A stretch of 64,000 nt of DNA from Streptomyces kebangsaanensis (GCF_001906585.1 NZ_JUJA01000163.1:179183-243182), one strand, 5' to 3'; shown: positions 55,339 through 63,128, numbered from the stretch's first letter. Notes: generated by a model from the letters alone, not told the origin. Numbers and translations are program-made.

Positions 55339-57504
55339 GAAGCCGTAAGGAAACAACACGTTGCTTCCCGGGAACTGTGTCGTTGATGTGGTATGCGCAT
55401 ATCCGACGAGGCCCGCCTGCAGCTCGCCCAGCGCTTCGAGGCCCTGTTACCGCACTTGAACGAACGTCAGCGGCGCCTGGCGATGGCGACCGAGGCACGT
55501 CTGCTCGGTCATGGTGGTGTGCGCCTGGTCGCGCGGACGGCCAGGGTCAGCGAGACCACCGTCCGCAGGGGCGTATTCGAACTCGAAGACGGTGCCGGAC
55601 CGCTGTCCGAGGGGCGCGTCCGGCGTCCCGGTGGCGGGCGGATGCGGGTCGAGGCCGTTGACCCGTCTCTGGTTCCGGCGCTGATGGGGCTGGTCGAGCC
55701 GGACGAGCGCGGTGATCCGATGTCGCCGTTGCGCTGGACGACGAAGTCGTTGCGGAACCTGGCCGCCGAGCTGTCCCGGCAGGGGCACCGGGTGACCGCG
55801 CCCACCGTGGGCCGGCTGCTGAAGGAGAGCGGGTTCAGCCTGCAGGGCACCGCCAAGACCCTGGAAGGCGATCAACACCCCGACCGCGACGCGCAGTTCC
55901 GCTACATCAACGAGCAGGTCAAGGAGCACCAGGCTGCGGGCGAGCCGGTCATCAGCGTGGATTCGAAGAAGAAAGAGCAGGTGGGCCTGCTGCCGATGGC
56001 CGGGCAGGAGTGGCGGCCCAAGGGCGATCCGGTCCGGGTCGAGGACCACAGCTTCTTCGCCGGCCCGCGCGTGGAGACGGCGGTCCCGTACGGGATCTAC
56101 GACATGACCGCGAACACCGGCTGGGTGAACGTCGGCGTCGACCACGACACCTCCGCGTTCGCGGTCGCCTCGATCCGCCGCTGGTGGCAGGCACGCGGCG
56201 CGCTCGACTATCCGCTGGCGACCCGGCTGCTGATCACCGCGGATGCGGGCGGCTCGAACAGCTACCGCTACCGACTGTGGAAGGCCGAACTGGCAGCATT
56301 CGCCGCCGAATCCGGCCTGACGATCACGGTCTGTCACTTTCCTGCAGGAACAAGCAAATGGAATAAAATCGAGCACCGGCTGTTCTCGCACATCACCATG
56401 AACTGGCGCGGCAGGCCCCTGACCAGCCACGAAGTCGTCGTCAACACCATCGCCGCGACACGGACCCGGGCCGGGCTGCGCGTCGAGGCCGCGCTCGACA
56501 CCGGCTCCTACCCGACCGGCATCCAGGTCAGCCGCGAACAGCTGCAGGCTCTGCCGATCACCGCCCACGACCGGCACGGGAGCTGGAACTACACCATCAC
56601 GCCGGCCGTCGGCGACACCCCGGCCCCGCCACCGCAGACCGCCGACGAACGCGCCGCCGCCCGCACGCTGGCCCTGCGGATGCTCGCCGATCAACGCCTG
56701 ACCGGCATGACCGATACGGAACTGGACGCACTGCGGGCCCGGCTCGCCCCCGACCAGGAAGCCCGGCGCGAGCAACGCCGCTACGTCCTGCGCGGCGGCA
56801 GGCGCGTCGCCACCACCGGCCGCAACCGATCCCTGCTCTCGAACGCGGACGAAGTCCTGGTCACCGTGGTCTACCTGAGACAGGTCTGCCCGCAGAAGGT
56901 GCTGTGCGACCTGCTCGGAATCAACCCCGTCACCATCGGGCAGGCCATCAAGGCCACCCGGCAGCTCCTGGACGAACACAAGATCAGCATCACGCCGACC
57001 GTGGTCCGCTACTTCACCCGCGCCCAGGACCTGCGCGCCTTCCTCACCCATACCGAGCCGGACCGGAACACGCCGGAACCGACCCGCAACGCGCTCACCA
57101 GCCCCGTCCTGACTGGCATGAGCCGCCAGAGCCTGCACGCTCTACTCGAAGAGCTGATCGTGCCCTACGCGGCCGCGATCGAGAAGCGACGGCATCGGCA
57201 CCGCGGCGGCGACCGCCGTCCCGGCACCCGTGGCGGCGTCTTCCGGCAGAAGATCACCGACAGCGACCGGATCCTCGCCACGATCCTCTACCGGCGCCGC
57301 ATCTGCGGCCTGGACACCCTGGCCGAGCTGTTCGGTGTCTGCCGCAGCACCCTGTGGAACGCGATCAACGACGTCCTACCCGTTCTCGACGACCACCGCC
57401 TCGCCATCACCCCCGCCGAACACCGCTACGCCACCGCAGCCGACGTTCTGGCCTGGACAAGCGCACCCGACCCCAAAGACCACCATGTTGTTCTTTGACG
57501 GTTC
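55339..57504 (+). mobile_element. ISAzo13-type insertion sequence inside the IS256 transposase
   Basis: The 2166-bp element has imperfect inverted ends: left GAAGCCGTAAGGAAACAAC (55339 on) against the complement of the right end, GAACCGTCAAAGAACAAC (from 57504 back). The direct repeat CACCT flanks it (55334-55338 and 57505-57509); removing the element and one CACCT restores VVHLLR of the IS256 transposase. One long transposase gene fills it. Confidence 0.88.
55393..57498 (+). CDS. ISAzo13-family transposase with a duplicated C-terminal HTH extension
   Basis: 701 residues, ATG 55393. Residues 1 to about 410 are the ISAzo13-type transposase: an HTH (LVARTARVSETTVRRGV), SVDSKKKEQVGL (catalytic Asp), LLITADAGGSNSYR (second Asp) and SKWNKIEHRLFSHI (Glu). 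An extra 290 residues follow, with two similar modules at about 480-560 (NADEVLVTVVYLRQVCPQKV...LFTRAQDLRAFL-like) and 618-692 (DSDRILATILYRRRICGLDT...YATAADVLAWT). Each looks like a Tnp-type helix-turn-helix. Typical family members are about 400-450 residues, so this is a long variant. No stops; probably active. Confidence 0.9.
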   Translation: MRISDEARLQLAQRFEALLPHLNERQRRLAMATEARLLGHGGVRLVARTARVSETTVRRGVFELEDGAGPLSEGRVRRPGGGRMRVEAVDPSLVPALMGLVEPDERGDPMSPLRWTTKSLRNLAAELSRQGHRVTAPTVGRLLKESGFSLQGTAKTLEGDQHPDRDAQFRYINEQVKEHQAAGEPVISVDSKKKEQVGLLPMAGQEWRPKGDPVRVEDHSFFAGPRVETAVPYGIYDMTANTGWVNVGVDHDTSAFAVASIRRWWQARGALDYPLATRLLITADAGGSNSYRYRLWKAELAAFAAESGLTITVCHFPAGTSKWNKIEHRLFSHITMNWRGRPLTSHEVVVNTIAATRTRAGLRVEAALDTGSYPTGIQVSREQLQALPITAHDRHGSWNYTITPAVGDTPAPPPQTADERAAARTLALRMLADQRLTGMTDTELDALRARLAPDQEARREQRRYVLRGGRRVATTGRNRSLLSNADEVLVTVVYLRQVCPQKVLCDLLGINPVTIGQAIKATRQLLDEHKISITPTVVRYFTRAQDLRAFLTHTEPDRNTPEPTRNALTSPVLTGMSRQSLHALLEELIVPYAAAIEKRRHRHRGGDRRPGTRGGVFRQKITDSDRILATILYRRRICGLDTLAELFGVCRSTLWNAINDVLPVLDDHRLAITPAEHRYATAADVLAWTSAPDPKDHHVVL

Positions 57505-57810
57505 CACCTGCTGCGGGCCGCGTAACGGAACGAGGCCCGCCAGGACTGGGACAAGATCTCGAAGGCGCTCAAGCCCGTCTACACCGCGCCGACCCAGGAC
57601 GTTGCCGAGGAGAAGTTCCTGGAGTTCTGCGAGGCATGGGGCAGCAAGTACCCCGCGATCGTGAAGCTGTGGGAAAACGCCTGGGCCGAGTTCGGGCCCC
57701 CCTCCTTCGACGTCGAGATCCGCAAAGTCATCTGCTCGACGAACGCGATCAAGAGCGTGAACGCCCGCATGCGCAAGGCCGTCCGGGCCCGCGGGCACTT
57801 CCCCGACGAG

Positions 57811-59592
57811 GCGACTCCGCTGGCGAATTTGCTATCCGGGACGGGCAGGGGCGAGGGCGGCGAGGTGGGAGATGCGGGTGTGGCCGAGCGGGGTGCCGGT
57901 GAGCCACGCGTCGAGGCGGGTCAGGTTGATCGCGGTGGCGGTCAAGACGTGCTGGACGGCAGTCTTGGCAAGGCCGCGATAGCGGCTGCGGCGTAGCCCA
58001 AAGGCACGTACGGCCTGGGAAATCGTGCCCTCGACACCAGCCCGGTGACCGTAGCGGCGATGCCACTGCTCGGTGGCCTGCTCGATATGGAGGCGGCGGA
58101 GGAGTTCGTGCTGTTCGCGGGGGCGCAGGGTGACGGTGCGGGCGGCGGTCTTGGCGCGGGTGCAGCGTGAGCGTTCCGGGCAGGGGGTGCAGTCGGTCAT
58201 GCTGAAGGTGAACATCACCCGCGGATTGCCATGCCGGTCGAGGCCGGTGCCGGACCAGGTGTTGGGGTGCCCTTGCGGGCAGGTGGCGGTGAGGGTGTCC
58301 CAGTCGATCGTGAACGCATCGGTGTCGAAGGCGTCCTCGGTGCGGCTCTGCCACTGGTTGCCCTGGTTGACCGGGCCGATCAACTCCACGCCTCGGTCAT
58401 GGGCCTTGAGGACCTTCTCCGCCGTGACGTACGCGCTGTCCGCGTAGTGCTCGTCGGGCAGCAGGCCGCGCTTGTCGAGCGCGTCATGCACGCGGTCGGT
58501 GGTGTCGACGTCGGCCTCGGTGGCCGGTGCAGTGGCCACGTAGGTGATCAGATGCGGCAGGTCATCGCTGCTGGCCTCGCTCAGCTGAACGCTGTATCCG
58601 GTCCAGCCCATCGAGCGCTTGACGCGAAAGCGGGCGTCCAGATCGTAGGGGGAGACGATCGCGGCTGCTCCGGGCGGACGGCCCGAGCCCTTGCTCTCTC
58701 TGCGGTGAACGCCGTCCTGGTCGCGGTAGAACTGCTGGATCCAGATCCGTCGCAGGGCCTCCACCGTGGACAGCTGCCGCAGCAGCGACGGCGTCTGCGG
58801 TGCGTGGACCTGCTCCAGCAGCCGGTAGCCGTCCTCGGCGAACTGCAAGTTCACCGCAAGTCGTTCGGACTCCTCGCGGGGCAGTCGGTAGGCATCCGCC
58901 CGCGGCCCATAGCGGGCGAACCAGTCCACGGGCACCCATCCGGTCAGCCAGTCGGGCTCCGTAGCCGCGATCGCCTCCAACGCGGCACGGACCGCCTCGC
59001 CTGCCAACTCCAGTCGTTGCAGCGTCCGCACCGCAGCGAGCACATGAGTGGAATCGGTCCGCTGCCGCCCGCCCGGGGCCGCCCAGCCCGCTTCCCTGAG
59101 CCTGTCCAGCACCGCATCGAACAGCAGCCGTTCCGCGCTGCCGGTTTCGGCGAGACGGGCGCGAAACTCCGACAACACCGAGTCGTCGAAGCCGGCGTCA
59201 CGCAGCTCCAGGCCCAGCAGATACTTCCAGTCCAGACGGGAGCGGACTGCATCGGCAGCCTGCCGATCGGTCAGCCCCTCAGCAAACTGCATCACGCTGA
59301 CCAGCGCCAGCCGGCCAGGCGCGAGTGCTGGCCTGCCACGCACCGCGAACAGCTCGGTGAACTGCTCGTCCTCGAACAACTCGCCCAGCAGATCCCGCAG
59401 ACGCATCGCCATGCACCCCCGCGGGAAGGCGGCCCGAGCCACCTCCACCGTGGTCGCTGGGACCTCGATCAGGCCACGGCGAGGCCATAAAGACATCATG
59501 ATCCCCTTGAAGGCCCCCACGCCATGTCGCGTTCCAGAATGCCCCCCGCCAGAAGATCACTTCAGGCGCATAGCAAATTCGCCAGCGGAGTC
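57811..59592 (-). mobile_element. IS1182-family insertion sequence inside the IS256 transposase
   Basis: About 1.78 kb. The terminal inverted repeats are 23 bp and perfect (57813-57835 and 59570-59592; core GGCGAATTTGCTAT). CGAG lies on both sides (57807-57810 and 59593-59596) and fusing the flanks restores HFPDEQAALK of the IS256 transposase. The left end appears to have two extra bases outside the perfect repeat. One transposase gene lies on the minus strand, its stop codon inside the left repeat. Confidence 0.86.
57832..59499 (-). CDS. IS1182-family transposase
   Basis: 555 residues from ATG 59499 (MMSLWPRRGLIEVP), which has AAGGGG upstream; the frame opens at GTG 59520. The N-terminal DUF772-type helical part (LRDLLGELFEDEQFTELFAVRGRP, SVMQFAEGLTDRQAADAVRSRLDWKYLLGLEL) and the DDE part (DSTHVLAAVR, YADSAYVTAEKVLKAH and YGHRAGVEGTISQAVRAFGLRRSRYRG with Glu) are complete. 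It has the normal family length and is probably active. Confidence 0.92.
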   Translation of the reverse strand: MMSLWPRRGLIEVPATTVEVARAAFPRGCMAMRLRDLLGELFEDEQFTELFAVRGRPALAPGRLALVSVMQFAEGLTDRQAADAVRSRLDWKYLLGLELRDAGFDDSVLSEFRARLAETGSAERLLFDAVLDRLREAGWAAPGGRQRTDSTHVLAAVRTLQRLELAGEAVRAALEAIAATEPDWLTGWVPVDWFARYGPRADAYRLPREESERLAVNLQFAEDGYRLLEQVHAPQTPSLLRQLSTVEALRRIWIQQFYRDQDGVHRRESKGSGRPPGAAAIVSPYDLDARFRVKRSMGWTGYSVQLSEASSDDLPHLITYVATAPATEADVDTTDRVHDALDKRGLLPDEHYADSAYVTAEKVLKAHDRGVELIGPVNQGNQWQSRTEDAFDTDAFTIDWDTLTATCPQGHPNTWSGTGLDRHGNPRVMFTFSMTDCTPCPERSRCTRAKTAARTVTLRPREQHELLRRLHIEQATEQWHRRYGHRAGVEGTISQAVRAFGLRRSRYRGLAKTAVQHVLTATAINLTRLDAWLTGTPLGHTRISHLAALAPARPG

Positions 59593-59769
59593 CGAGCAGG
59601 CCGCTCTCAAGTGCGTCTACATGGCCATCATGAGCCTGGACCCCACCGGGCGGGGACGCAAACGCTGGTCACAGCGGTGGAAGGCCGCCCTCAACGCCTT
59701 CGAGATCACCTTCGACGGACGGCTCTCCGCCGCCCGCCGCTGAATCCCTATCAACTCCAGAAACACCGT

Positions 59770-59925
59770 TCACTGGACAGACCCCACGAGGGCGGTGGTG
59801 TTGAAGCCGAGCGGGTCGGCCTCCAACTCGGTCAGTTTGACCAGGATGCGGAGCGCCATGCCGCGAGGGATCTTGCGTAGCTCCGCCTGAGCCTCTGGCC
59901 GGAAGACGGTGCGGTACTCACTCAC
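59770..59925 (-). pseudogene. RelE/ParE-type toxin truncated by the IS256 end
   Basis: GTG 59925 overlaps the antitoxin stop by 8 bp, as in normal TA operons. It reads MSEYRTVFRPEAQAELRKIP then ALRILVKLTELEADPLG, the RelE-type N-terminal half. At 59784 the IS256 right repeat begins and supplies the last codons and the TGA (59770-59772), so only about 47 native residues remain of the usual 85-95. The catalytic C-terminal strands are missing; it is almost surely non-toxic. Confidence 0.82.
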
Positions 59926-60187
59926 TGCGCGCCAGCGTCTCCCTCATGACGTCCTCGATCGGGATGCCGGCCGAGGGGTTCGCCATGCGCTCGTCGATGA
60001 GCCGGTTGATCTCGCGTTCTTCCCACTCCTGGTATTTGCGCAAGACCTCGATCGACACCACGGCGGCCACCTGCTTGCCACGACGCGTAATGACGGTGGG
60101 CACGTCGTCGCGGTCGGCTCGCTCTACCACCTCGGCCAAGTGTGCGCGGACGTCGCGGATGGACTCTATGGGCATCGGCTGCGTCAT
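59918..60187 (-). CDS. YefM/Phd-family antitoxin, now without its toxin
   Basis: 89 residues from ATG 60187 (MTQPMPIESIRDVRAHLAEV). The Phd/YefM DNA-binding fold is clear: SIRDVRAHLAEVVERADRDDVPTVITRRGKQVAAVVSIE. The C-terminal toxin-neutralising tail (LIDERMANPSAGIPIEDVMRETLARSE) is intact. It binds the cognate RelE toxin and autorepresses its operon; the toxin gene is truncated by IS256. A TGTACA-centred palindrome lies 25 bp upstream. Confidence 0.9.
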   Translation of the reverse strand: MTQPMPIESIRDVRAHLAEVVERADRDDVPTVITRRGKQVAAVVSIEVLRKYQEWEEREINRLIDERMANPSAGIPIEDVMRETLARSE

Positions 60188-60212
60188 AAGTTCATGAGTA
60201 CCAAGTGTTCCA

Positions 60213-60222
60213 TGTGTACACA
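60213..60222. promoter_or_regulatory. TGTACA-type operator of the YefM-like antitoxin
   Basis: TGTGTACACA is a perfect 10-bp palindrome 26 bp upstream of the antitoxin start. E. coli YefM is known to bind palindromes with a TGTACA core, so this is the likely autoregulatory site. A weaker related half (GAGTACC) lies between it and the start codon. Confidence 0.6.
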
Positions 60223-60545
60223 AACGCTTGCCTGTCCAGCCACGTTGGACGACGCTCCACCATCCTGCGGTCGCCCGTCTCCGATTGCCCGCCCTTTCAC
60301 TGTGCGGCGGAGCGGGCGCGCAGGTCACCGCCAGATGTTCCGCACCGCCGAGTACACGCAGGTGGCTGGGGGAGGCGAGGAAGCATGGGGAACTGGGTGA
60401 GGACAGCGGCGGTCGTCTCTCCGCAGTGGTTGAAGGCGGGCGCGGCCATACCGACCTCCTGCACCGAGATCTCCCCCGTGGTTAGCTGCGCAGCCGAAGG
60501 GGCAGCGGGCGAGGGTAGGAGACCGGCGCCTGTTTCGCACCGTGA
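60223..60545. other. Gene-free stretch between two TA loci
   Basis: About 320 bp without a supportable gene on either strand: the available frames are Arg/Pro-rich shadows with no ribosome site. It may be debris left by the rearrangements next door. Confidence 0.45.
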
Positions 60546-60561
60546 TCTGAAGTAGTTCAGA
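60546..60561. promoter_or_regulatory. Candidate operator of the Phd-like antitoxin
   Basis: The inverted repeat TCTGAA-GTAG-TTCAGA ends 13 bp before the start codon at 60575, overlapping the expected promoter (a CATATT-like -10 follows at 60564-60569). The location and symmetry suit TA autoregulation. Confidence 0.5.
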
Positions 60562-60574
60562 CATCATATTGGGC

Positions 60575-61039
60575 ATGACCGTTCGCACCTTCCCCTACAG
60601 CTTCTTCCTCCGCGGTCCGACCCAGGTCCTGCCGTCGCTGGATCACGCTGACGTGATACTGGAGCGCCGCGGCGAGGAGAACCTCGTACTGATGCGGGAA
60701 GAGCGGTTCGAGGCGACCCTCAGCGGCATGCGGCTGGCCGCCCGGTCGCTGGCCATCCTGGCCGACCGGCACCGGTCGCTGGCCGAAAAGGCCCTGGCGG
60801 AAGAGCTGCCCTGGCTGCACTGGCTCCCCGAGAGCGAGCGGCACAGCTGCGTGCGCGAGCTGCTGGCGGATCTGATCGCCAGCGCCGAGACGGGGCTGCT
60901 GCTGCCGTTCGCGCGCAGTCTCGCCTCCTGGCGCTCCACAGCCGAGGCATGGTCCGACCCGCAGGTGGCGAGCGAGCTCCAGGGCCCGTTCACAGGGGAC
61001 GGTCCGGGGCTCCCCCGACCGGGCGGAACGGCCTCGTGA
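60575..61039 (+). CDS. Phd-like antitoxin of a streptomycete RelE-type module
   Basis: 154 residues, ATG 60575. The N-terminal half is Phd-like (VLPSLDHADVILERRGEENLVLMREER), followed by a helical C-terminal half. From memory, proteins of this type are annotated as prevent-host-death family proteins in Streptomyces and are paired with a small RelE-like protein. The downstream frame overlaps its stop (GTGA), which supports the TA pairing. It is the first gene of a four-gene chain that ends in a PIN toxin. Confidence 0.7.
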   Translation: MTVRTFPYSFFLRGPTQVLPSLDHADVILERRGEENLVLMREERFEATLSGMRLAARSLAILADRHRSLAEKALAEELPWLHWLPESERHSCVRELLADLIASAETGLLLPFARSLASWRSTAEAWSDPQVASELQGPFTGDGPGLPRPGGTAS

Positions 61040-61302
61040 CGGGCCGCGGGAAGGAGTTCTCCCGCCCGAAGCTGTGGGCGGTACGTGCCGCCGACCGGCG
61101 AGCGTACGCCGGGTGGCAGCAGTTACTACGCCAGGTGCCCGACAACCTCGACCGGGCCTGGGTCGCGATCATCAGCGAACCCCGGCGCACACACGTTCGG
61201 GAGCTCGCCCGGCAGGGTAAAGACGGTATCGGCGCGCCGGACGCGGATCTATGCTGGCCTCAGGCAGTCATGTCAGCAGGCGGAACGTGGAGGTCACCAT
61301 GA
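61036..61302 (+). CDS. RelE-like toxin with a replaced C-terminus
   Basis: 88 residues from GTG 61036. The first 55 residues (FSRPKLWAVRAADRRAYAGW then RQVPDNLDRAWVAIISEPRRT) look like the N-terminus of streptomycete RelE-type toxins, in which a RQHRLKG block and a Tyr/Trp-rich catalytic end follow. Here the sequence instead turns into an unrelated tail ending GGTWRSP. Its stop overlaps the next start (ATGA). It is therefore probably a truncated, inactive toxin fused to the leader of the next TA module. Confidence 0.6.
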   Translation: MTGRGKEFSRPKLWAVRAADRRAYAGWQQLLRQVPDNLDRAWVAIISEPRRTHVRELARQGKDGIGAPDADLCWPQAVMSAGGTWRSP

Positions 61303-61505
61303 GCACCAGTAGCGCTGACCACCCGATCCTTCCGCCGCGCCGGCCCCGTCTGTCGGTCGATGAGCTGATCCGGGCGAAGAACGCGAAGCCGATCCGGTCG
61401 CTGGCCGACCTGGAGGCACTGTCCGCCGACGTCTTCGAGTCGGACGAGGAACTTGAGGAGTTCCTGGCCTTCACGTACGCCGAGCGCCGCCGCGACGTGG
61501 CCTGA
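61299..61505 (+). CDS. VapB-like antitoxin of the PIN toxin
   Basis: 68 residues, ATG 61299 with GGAGGTCACC as ribosome site. The N-terminus is Pro/Arg-rich (PPRRPRLSVDELIRAKN) and the C-terminus is very acidic (ADVFESDEELEEFLAF), as in antitoxins that wrap a basic PIN toxin. No known DNA-binding fold is obvious. The PIN gene follows 7 bp later. Confidence 0.75.
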   Translation: MSTSSADHPILPPRRPRLSVDELIRAKNAKPIRSLADLEALSADVFESDEELEEFLAFTYAERRRDVA

Positions 61506-61512
61506 GGTCTCG

Positions 61513-61914
61513 ATGCGCCCCGTCGTCCTGGACACCGACACCGCCTCGCTCATCATCAAGAAGCGCCTGCCGATCACGTTGGCGACCAAGCTGGTCAACA
61601 CGCAGCCGATCATCACCTTCGTCACACGCGCCGAGCTGACCAAGTGGGCAGAGGTCCGCCATTGGGGGACGGGCAACCGCAGGCTCCTCGCCGGATGGTT
61701 GGGCCAAGTGCCGATGCTGCCCGGCGACGAGGACGTCGCCGACACCTACGGCGAGTTGTCGGCAGCCGCGATGCTCCGGGGCCGCCCCCGGCCGATGAAC
61801 GACATGTGGATCGCCGCCTGCTGCCTCACCCACGACCTGCCCTTGGCGACCCTGAACGTCAAAGACTTCGACGACTTCAAGGCCCAGCACGGACTGGAGA
61901 TCATCACCGCTTGA
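61513..61914 (+). CDS. VapC-type PIN-domain toxin
   Basis: 133 residues, ATG 61513. The PIN nuclease acidic set is readable: VVLDTDTASLI (Asp7), VTRAELTKW (Glu), RPMNDMWIAACCL (Asp) and LNVKDFDDF (Asp). It cleaves RNA (tRNA or rRNA in known VapC proteins) and is held by the small acidic antitoxin upstream. All catalytic residues are intact, so it is probably functional. Confidence 0.9.
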   Translation: MRPVVLDTDTASLIIKKRLPITLATKLVNTQPIITFVTRAELTKWAEVRHWGTGNRRLLAGWLGQVPMLPGDEDVADTYGELSAAAMLRGRPRPMNDMWIAACCLTHDLPLATLNVKDFDDFKAQHGLEIITA

Positions 61915-62016
61915 TCCGGCGCCGGAGATCCATGCCGCTGACGCCAGGCCGACGGTAGCCGGCCCCTGCGGCCTGCTACCTCGTCGACCAAGACGTCAGC
62001 GGAGTCGCCCGCGGAG

Positions 62017-63015
62017 TCAGAGCTTGACGATCATCTTGCCGATGTTGTCGCCGCGCAGGACGCCGAGGAAGGCCTCCAGGGTGTTCTCGATGCCCTCGAC
62101 GACCGTCTCGCGGTACTTCAGGCGGCCGTCGCGCACCCAGGGGCCGACCTCGCGCACGAACTGGGGCTGCAGGTCGTAGTGGTCGCCGACCAGGAAGCCC
62201 TCGATGCGGCCGCGGGTCTGGATGAGGCGGGCGAGGTTCCTCGGGCCGGGGGCGGGCTCGGTGTTGTTGTAGACCGAGATCATGCCGCAGACCGCGATGC
62301 GGCCGCCCTGGTTGAGGGAGCCGATGGCGGCCTCCAGGTGGTCGCCGCCGACGTTGTCGAAGTAGACGTCGATGCCGTCGGGGGCGGCGGCGCGCAGCTG
62401 CTCGCTCACGGGGCCGTTCCGGTAGTTGAAGGCGGCGTCGAAGCCGTACTCCTCCAGCAGCAGCTTGACCTTCTCGTCGGAGCCGGCCGAGCCGATCACC
62501 CGCGCGGCGCCCTTCAGCCTGGCGAGCTGGCCCACCTGGCTGCCGACCGCGCCGGCCGCGCCGGAGACGAAGACGGTGTCGCCCTCCTTGAAGGAGGCGG
62601 TGCGCAGCAGGCCCGCGTAGGCAGTGAGCCCGGTCATGCCGAGGACGCCGAGGTACGTCGACAGGGGCGCGGCCTCCGGGTCGACCGCGACGGCGTGCCG
62701 CGCGTCCACGGCGGCGTACTCGCGCCAGCCGCCGAAGTGCAGGACGTGGTCGCCCACGGCGATGCCCTCGGCGTTCGAGGCGACGACCTCGCCGACCGCG
62801 CCGCCCTGCATGGCCTTGCCCAGCTCGTAGGGGGCCGCGTACGACTTGGCCGCGCTCATCCTGCCGCGCATGTAGGGATCGACGGAGAGGTACTCGTTGC
62901 GCACGAGGACCTGGCCCTCGCGCGGCTGCGGGACCTCCGTCTCGACCAGGGCGAAGTCCTCGGGCTTCGGCCAGCCGACCGGGCGGCTGAGCAGGTGCCA
63001 CTCGTGGTTGATCAT
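62017..63015 (-). CDS. Zinc-independent MDR oxidoreductase (CurA/PTGR-like)
   Basis: 332 residues from ATG 63015 (MINHEWHLLSRPVG). The double domain of leukotriene B4 12-hydroxydehydrogenase-type NADPH reductases is evident: LSVDPYMRGRM, GVLGMTGLTAYAGLL, the Rossmann loop VSGAAGAVGSQVGQLARLKGA and YFDNVGGDHLEAAI. No catalytic Zn ligands. It reduces alpha,beta-unsaturated ketones or aldehydes. It is divergent from a MarR regulator, whose operators lie between them. Confidence 0.94.
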   Translation of the reverse strand: MINHEWHLLSRPVGWPKPEDFALVETEVPQPREGQVLVRNEYLSVDPYMRGRMSAAKSYAAPYELGKAMQGGAVGEVVASNAEGIAVGDHVLHFGGWREYAAVDARHAVAVDPEAAPLSTYLGVLGMTGLTAYAGLLRTASFKEGDTVFVSGAAGAVGSQVGQLARLKGAARVIGSAGSDEKVKLLLEEYGFDAAFNYRNGPVSEQLRAAAPDGIDVYFDNVGGDHLEAAIGSLNQGGRIAVCGMISVYNNTEPAPGPRNLARLIQTRGRIEGFLVGDHYDLQPQFVREVGPWVRDGRLKYRETVVEGIENTLEAFLGVLRGDNIGKMIVKL

Positions 63016-63054
63016 GACAGCGCCTTTCCGTCCTCTTCGTTCACTTCGGGCTTC

Positions 63055-63112
63055 ACTTGCTTCAGAAGGTGAAACAATCATCTGCCTGAATATTTCATAC
63101 TGTCAAGCAAGT
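63055..63112. promoter_or_regulatory. Symmetric control region between oxidoreductase and MarR
   Basis: An outer inverted repeat ACTTGCTT (63055-63062) / AAGCAAGT (63105-63112) frames an AT-rich centre that holds TGAAA (63070-63074) and TTTCA (63093-63097) in inverse orientation. It is likely the MarR operator and both promoters. Confidence 0.5.
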
Positions 63113-63128
63113 GAGTACTCTGGGCGTC

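Larger units (their letters stand above)
54500..59743 (+). pseudogene. IS256/mutator-type transposase split into three parts
   Basis: Part one (54500-55338) runs from MTDVTVSAEAVEDVQP through SKTTISTITDKVIDGM and VLFIDCVHVKLRDG (catalytic Asp) to TQTCVVHL. Part two (57510-57810) has ARQDWDKISKALKPVYTAP, WENAWAEFGPP, ICSTNAIKSVNARMRKAV (with Glu lost or shifted nearby) and ends at HFPDE. Part three (59597-59743) gives QAALKCVYMAIMSLDPTG and NAFEITFDGRLSA. Together they make about 429 codons, the family norm. A TAA near 57524 shows further decay besides the two insertions. Confidence 0.88.
54453..59784 (+). mobile_element. IS256-family element carrying two nested insertion sequences
   Basis: Imperfect terminal repeats mark the ends: GGGTCTGTACGGTCAACGGTG at the left (from 54453; read as 21 aligned positions) pairs with the complement of the right end, which begins GGGTCTGTCCAGTGAACGG (ending 59784). 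Removing the ISAzo13-type (55339-57504) and IS1182-type (57811-59592) inserts leaves about 1.4 kb, the normal size of an IS256-type element. The flanks do not share an 8-9 bp duplication: the left flank is an IS3 fragment, the right flank a relE-type gene. Confidence 0.82.

Noticed and set aside
60325-60588. Possible small reverse gene between the two TA loci
   Set aside because: Arg/Pro-rich composition, no ribosome site, and it would cover the promoter of the Phd-like gene.
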